This document shows, one piece after another, positions 59,353 to 64,000 of a stretch of DNA of 64,000 nt. Origin of the DNA: Oscheius onirici (lineage: Eukaryota; Nematoda; Chromadorea; Rhabditida; Rhabditidae); NCBI GenBank assembly GCA_932521025.1, contig OW051472.1, forward strand, positions 3,224,001-3,288,000, given 5' to 3'. Positions within the stretch are counted from its first letter, which is position 1; every line of letters starts with the position of its first letter. The notes beneath the pieces were generated by a model. That model saw nothing but the letters and a program-made list of their open reading frames with translations, had not been told where the DNA came from and searched no databases. The position numbers and the translations under genes are program-made.

Positions 59353-62300
59353 ATGGACGCGCCTCGTCTACTCGAGGTGAGTTGAAGAATTCGAAGACGA
59401 ATAATATGGAAACATTTTCAGGTGATGCCCACATTCAATCAAGACGAAAAGAACAGGTTTCTGAAGCTTACTAGGTAAGAAATGACCGTGGAACAGCTCG
59501 AATCATCTACTTTCAGCCTCGACTTTAACGAATTTATCAAATATCCAGCAGATAGATTGAATCTCATGCCAGTGGTTGACAGAAGCGCTCTCTTCAAGGT
59601 GAACATGGTTTAGGAAAACCAACAAACTGAAATTCAGGGTCGACGAGTTCTGGAGGTTTGTTTGGAGAGAATACAGCGTCTGGGACCGAGTAATCCAAAA
59701 TACAAAGCTCTCTATTTTAAGGTGAGTCAACTGGCTGATACTTTTTGAACCTGTGGCTCAATATCTGGTTCAGACCATGTCCAAATGGGGACACATTGCT
59801 CTTCTGGCTCAGGACTGGGTAGCGGCTGTATCCAGTTACCAGGAAGCCTATAAATGTGATCCGGACGAATTCTGGAAGGATCCAGGCTGCTATTTCGGTC
59901 TCGGACTCTGCTACCTCCATTTCAAGGACTTTAAACTGTGATTCTATCAGTTTCTTTAGGAAAAATAATAATTTCCAGAGCGGCAGACGCTTTCCAAAGA
60001 GTCCTGTACTCGTTCCCGACTCTTGAATGTATAGCCGAAGTCAAGGCTCGACTCGGACTTTGTCATCAGAACTTGTCCAACTACGATCAAGCATTAAAAG
60101 TAGGCAAACGTAATTTATGTTTAACTGATTTTCATCAGTACTACAACCAGTCAATGGCCGATCTAAAAGAGTCGGTTATGCTGCCGAAGATCCACATCCG
60201 ATTCAACATTGCCTTGACCAAAGAGAATTCGGGACAGTTGACTCATGCCGAGATGGAGTATAAACATATTTTGAGTGATGTAAGTAGGATTTTTATATGA
60301 GTAAGAAGAGAATTTTTCAGCTAAATGAGCTGGTCAACAGATACCAAAACCAGCAGTGTACAACGGAACAGATTAAACTCTATGCAGCTCTCAATAGGCA
60401 ACTTGGTGAGTCCAGTTTATTCATCGTTAGTTAGCTAAGATCTACACAGCTTGTCGTCCTCATGGTGAAGGGTTCTGGCGCAAATTTTTAGACGCTACAT
60501 CACATTTTGTTCTTACTCTAATAAAACTGTAGAGCCGTTCGGAACCTCAATTCTACAGAACATCACAGACCAAAAAAGGTTCCCTCTTTTTGAAAAAGAC
60601 GTGAGGAGAAGAATGTCTGGAACTAGTAGATGGCTAGAAGATGTCATGTTCTTTCTTACCCTGTATTTTTTGTCAGGAACGAAAATGGTGAAAGAAATTC
60701 GTTGCGATCCTCCCCACCTATAGTTTCAATTAACACAATAAGAGTCCTCTTGTTGGATTCAAATTCTTCTTGGAAAATAAACAAACAAATAGCCATCATT
60801 TTCATTGTTTGACACTTACGCCTCTTTTGTCTTCTCCTTTCCAGAGGTAAATAGAATTCAATAGTGACTGACTTTTGTGCGAACAATTTATGAAATCACT
60901 GTTTGATCGGACAGTCCTTTCCAGACTAGAAACACCTTTTTTTCAGGCTGGGTCTCCTACAGACAACAGTCCCACGCTCATCATCTCTCGACCGAAGAAA
61001 GGAGTCGACGTCTCGGAGATGCTGAAAACTTTTTGAATCAGGCAAAACAGATAGAGCCTTTGAATGGGAGAACCTATTACTTTTTCGGGAGATGTTACGG
61101 AGAACTTCCTACCAAGGTATGATTTTTTTATGATGTTAAAAGAAGTTTTCTTCAGGCCCACGACGCGTTCATAAACTACCGTCACTCGATTGACAAAAGT
61201 GAAGCTGATGCGGATACTTGGTGCTCGATTGGCTGGCTCTATCAGCAACAGAATCAGCCGTTTGACGCTCTCCAGGCGTTCGTTTGTGCTGTCGAGCTAG
61301 ATGCTCAGCATAGTGCTGCCTGGACCGATTTGGGACAGCTTTATGAGATCAATCATCAGTTTGAGGATGCTCTGAATTGCTATAAACAGGCCGTCAAGTT
61401 CAATCCAGGTGGGTTATCGTTTCTCTAAAAGAAAAGCTTGAAACGTATTGTGATACTTGGCTGACACACTACCCTTTGACTTGTTACAGAAGGCTAAATA
61501 TTTGTATGTAATCGTTGTAACATTTTGTAGTTAAAGTAATTAGTTACTACAAACAGTAACTAGCTACTTTAGAGAAACTAAATCGGCTCTACTGCCAAAC
61601 ATGATCTATCCTTTCGTCTATCCAGATTTCCTCTTTCCCGTATCCTTAGTTTTTACTACGTTATTGAAGCCTTGGCGACTTTTGACCTGAAGATTGCTCT
61701 CTTTTCTGATGACTGAACCGAGCGAATAAATCAAGGACTTGGGTTTCTTGTTGGCTTAGAGTTTCCTCTACCATCTTCCCTATCTTCCTTCCTACTCTTC
61801 CTGCCATCCATTGACCTACCAATACAGTTAGTCTCTTTCGACTTCTCCTTCCACCGCTCATCCTTTTCCTGAGTTCTTTTCTTCGCCTTACCCTTTCTCT
61901 CCCTCACTTACTTTTACAAGCTTTTATTGAAACTGGAGAGATGTTACTGACTTTCTAGTCTTTACAACTATCAGTCTTGCTTGTGCTAGTTTATGGTCAC
62001 CAGCTTTGACAATTTGAAACTCATTGTTAGTAAAGTTACTTTCGTCTTTACTGATTACCTCACAATCCTAACACTCTTCCAATTATAGTCGCTCTCTCCC
62101 GAACGAAGGGCATCTGTTAGTTCATCTTCAATAGAACGGGACTGTTAGTCGGGTGTCAGCTGGTACAGCCCATCTGTCCTCTCTCAGCAGCTTCGAATGG
62201 GGACAGCCTTCGTGCATTTGGCGGCTTTGGCCCGTTGCCAATAGCTGGACAGCGGTCAGTAGCCAGCCCCTCTCAACAGCTGGCCTGCATTTTATTGGCG

Positions 62301-63974
62301 ACTCCTCCCTCCTCCGAAGCTTTCGTCTTTTTCCCTCTGATTTCTATTTTTTAAAGGACTGTCTCTTGACCATCCAGATGTTCAAACAGTCCTTCTCTCG
62401 GCGGTGGTCCGTCCCAGTCTCTTATTGTGTCTCTTTCATTCCACGTCGAATCAAACTTTACCATCTCTCTCTCTCTTCTAATTAGACTCTGACTCTAATT
62501 GCCATTCATTCACCAAGGTCTACATTAATCCGTAGTGCACCTGCCCCACGATTTACGGGGAATAAAACGGGAAGTGTGTAATTCGTCTCTCTTCTGACCT
62601 CCATTGCATTTTCAAAAGTTTACGCCTCACTACACTGTTCTCTCCTCGTATGTACCCAAGGCGGAGGCGGAAACCACTAAAATTTTTCTGTGTGGCTCAT
62701 TCTTGAGCTCTCTCTCTCTCTCTCTGGCTTTTAGACTCTTTTTTTTCTCAAAGTCCTGAATCTTTATATCTTGACGAGGGAAATATCTTGACGTGACCCT
62801 GATTCTCCCAGTTTCTCCTTGAATAGCCTCCCCAATTCAAAAATTTGTTTCTGACACTGATTTCTGACCAACTTTCAAAAGATGCCATCGAAAAATATCC
62901 CCTTCAATCAGTCGACAGTTGTTCTGTGCCGCCAAGACCTCCGTCTCCGGCTGTTCTTTTGTAATCCAAGCTCTCTTTTCTTCTTCTCTGTCGTCCGAAG
63001 GAACTCTATTTGCTCTGCTCTGTCTCTGCCAATGACCCAATCTGACCTGACCTCCAACAGATAGAGATTCTTACCAAAAAAGGTCAGGCAGTCTTTAACG
63101 CGGAGAAAGTGGTTCTTTATCTGTTCCAATTCTCGTTCTTTCTTTTGTTCAAAGGTGAGAAGCTACGTGCGTAGTAAAAGAGAGAAAGGGGCGATCGATA
63201 CTACTCGTTCATTGGCACACACACACGGGGAGGGACGCCATGCGTCCAAAAGGCGGCCAGGCCATGAATCACATCCACGTCGGCCACGCCTCTCTCTTTT
63301 CTTGACCACTACTTTTTGCTTTCTTTTCCCATAAAAACATGCCTTTTTTTCCACGTCACAACACACCTGCAATTCGTATGATTAGCTCTGTCTCATTTTC
63401 TTCCTCTTCGGAGATTATCGCGTCAAGTATGGCAGCTGATCGAGAAAACACGGAAGCGTAGATTCGTAAAATGTGATTAATAGACGGCATCTCGTCTGAC
63501 CTCTCTCGATAGAACCATCTGCCTAACTACGATGACACACTGCGACTCTTGATCACTTCTGTCTTTTGGCACGCGAATTGCTTTCTGTTTCTCCTTGACC
63601 CTTCCTTATCAAACTGACCAGCCTATTGCTCCTTTTTTGTATTCGCCTGGTCATTTCTGAAAGTCCTTATCAGGCCATACTCTCTCATCTTTCCCTTTTC
63701 GATCTCTGTCCAAACGGCTCGCAGACTAATCTACATAATAGAAAACCGTCCCGTGAAACTTATCTCTGGACGTTTTTAATTATTCGTCCGTCTAAAAGCA
63801 TTTCTTCGTGGGAGGTCCAGGCCTTCTCTTTTTATCCCCCACTGACCACTCGCCCCGTAACAAATCATTTTCAGTCGCTCCGGAGGCGCTCAAGGCGCGG
63901 ATATCTGTGCTAGAGAAGGAGCTCAACACCTCGAATCAGTTCCTCGCCCAGCGAAACACACCGCAACCACAGAG
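59353..63974 (+). CDS. UTX: UTX/KDM6 histone demethylase, N-terminal TPR half (3' end beyond window)
   Basis: Eleven exons are readable (59353-59376, 59422-59474, 59517-59598, 59638-59721, 59774-59937, 59979-60099, 60139-60279, 60321-60405, 60947-61116, 61156-61408, 63875-63974), all in phase; a donor follows the last. The sequence is a series of TPR repeats, such as [19 protein letters not shown] and [20 protein letters not shown]. The block [20 protein letters not shown] followed by [19 protein letters not shown] is nearly the vertebrate UTX sequence. The last exon resumes with [20 protein letters not shown] removes methyl groups from H3K27 within MLL3/4 complexes; the JmjC catalytic domain is not in this window, so activity cannot be judged. 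The TPRs bind complex partners. Confidence 0.92.
61409..63874 (+). other. long pyrimidine-rich intron of UTX
   Basis: 2466 nt between phase-matched splice sites, the longest intron inside a confident gene here. The plus strand is dominated by C and T, with a CT microsatellite at about 62709-62726 and a CACACACA run near 63219. No independent exon is supported; small open frames are unremarkable. Confidence 0.75.
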
Positions 63975-64000
63975 GTCAGTTTTTTTTATAAAAAAGGTCC

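Overview
The window is nuclear DNA of a small-intron animal. It encodes metazoan proteins: a ZNF800-type zinc-finger protein, TRIP13/PCH-2, an SLC15 (POT) transporter, an IVNS1ABP-type BTB-Kelch protein, a neuropeptide-type GPCR, ECT2 and a UTX/KDM6 demethylase. Reading frames are broken by many introns of about 31-57 nt (GT-AG, a few GC-AG) with short TTTCAG or TTTTAG acceptors. Nothing bacterial, organellar or viral was seen. The phylum cannot be fixed from the sequence. Several genes have a 3' splice site just before the start codon with no visible donor, which would fit spliced-leader trans-splicing.

Layout. 1-14.3 kb (minus): ZNF800-like gene (runs off the left edge), TRIP13, an unrecognised coiled-coil protein, and two small secreted-peptide genes; one peptide precursor weakly resembles CRF/DH44 hormones. 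14.8-20.5 kb (plus): a divergent SLC15 transporter followed only 42 nt later by a secreted cysteine-rich (Ly6/uPAR-like) protein. 21.2-25.7 kb (minus): IVNS1ABP-like gene. 29.5-31.5 kb: a divergent pair, a small coiled-coil protein (minus) and a BAR-like protein (plus). 31.8-33.1 kb (minus): an unrecognised multi-exon gene. 33.1-50.3 kb: no confident gene, but a tRNA-derived SINE, interspersed repeats, pyrimidine-rich plus strand and a few isolated exon-like segments. 50.3-54.1 kb (plus): NPY/NPF-receptor-like GPCR. 54.6-58.7 kb (minus): ECT2. 59.35 kb to the right edge (plus): TPR half of UTX, head-to-head with ECT2, with a 2.5-kb intron before the last exon.

The genes do not form one pathway. 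The notable material is the two peptide genes, the tight transporter/Ly6 pair, an operon-like junction near 11.0 kb, a hairpin element sitting inside introns, and three other interspersed repeat families. Exon joins were assigned by hand from splice motifs and frame continuity; for most genes the exon lengths add up to whole codons, which supports the models.
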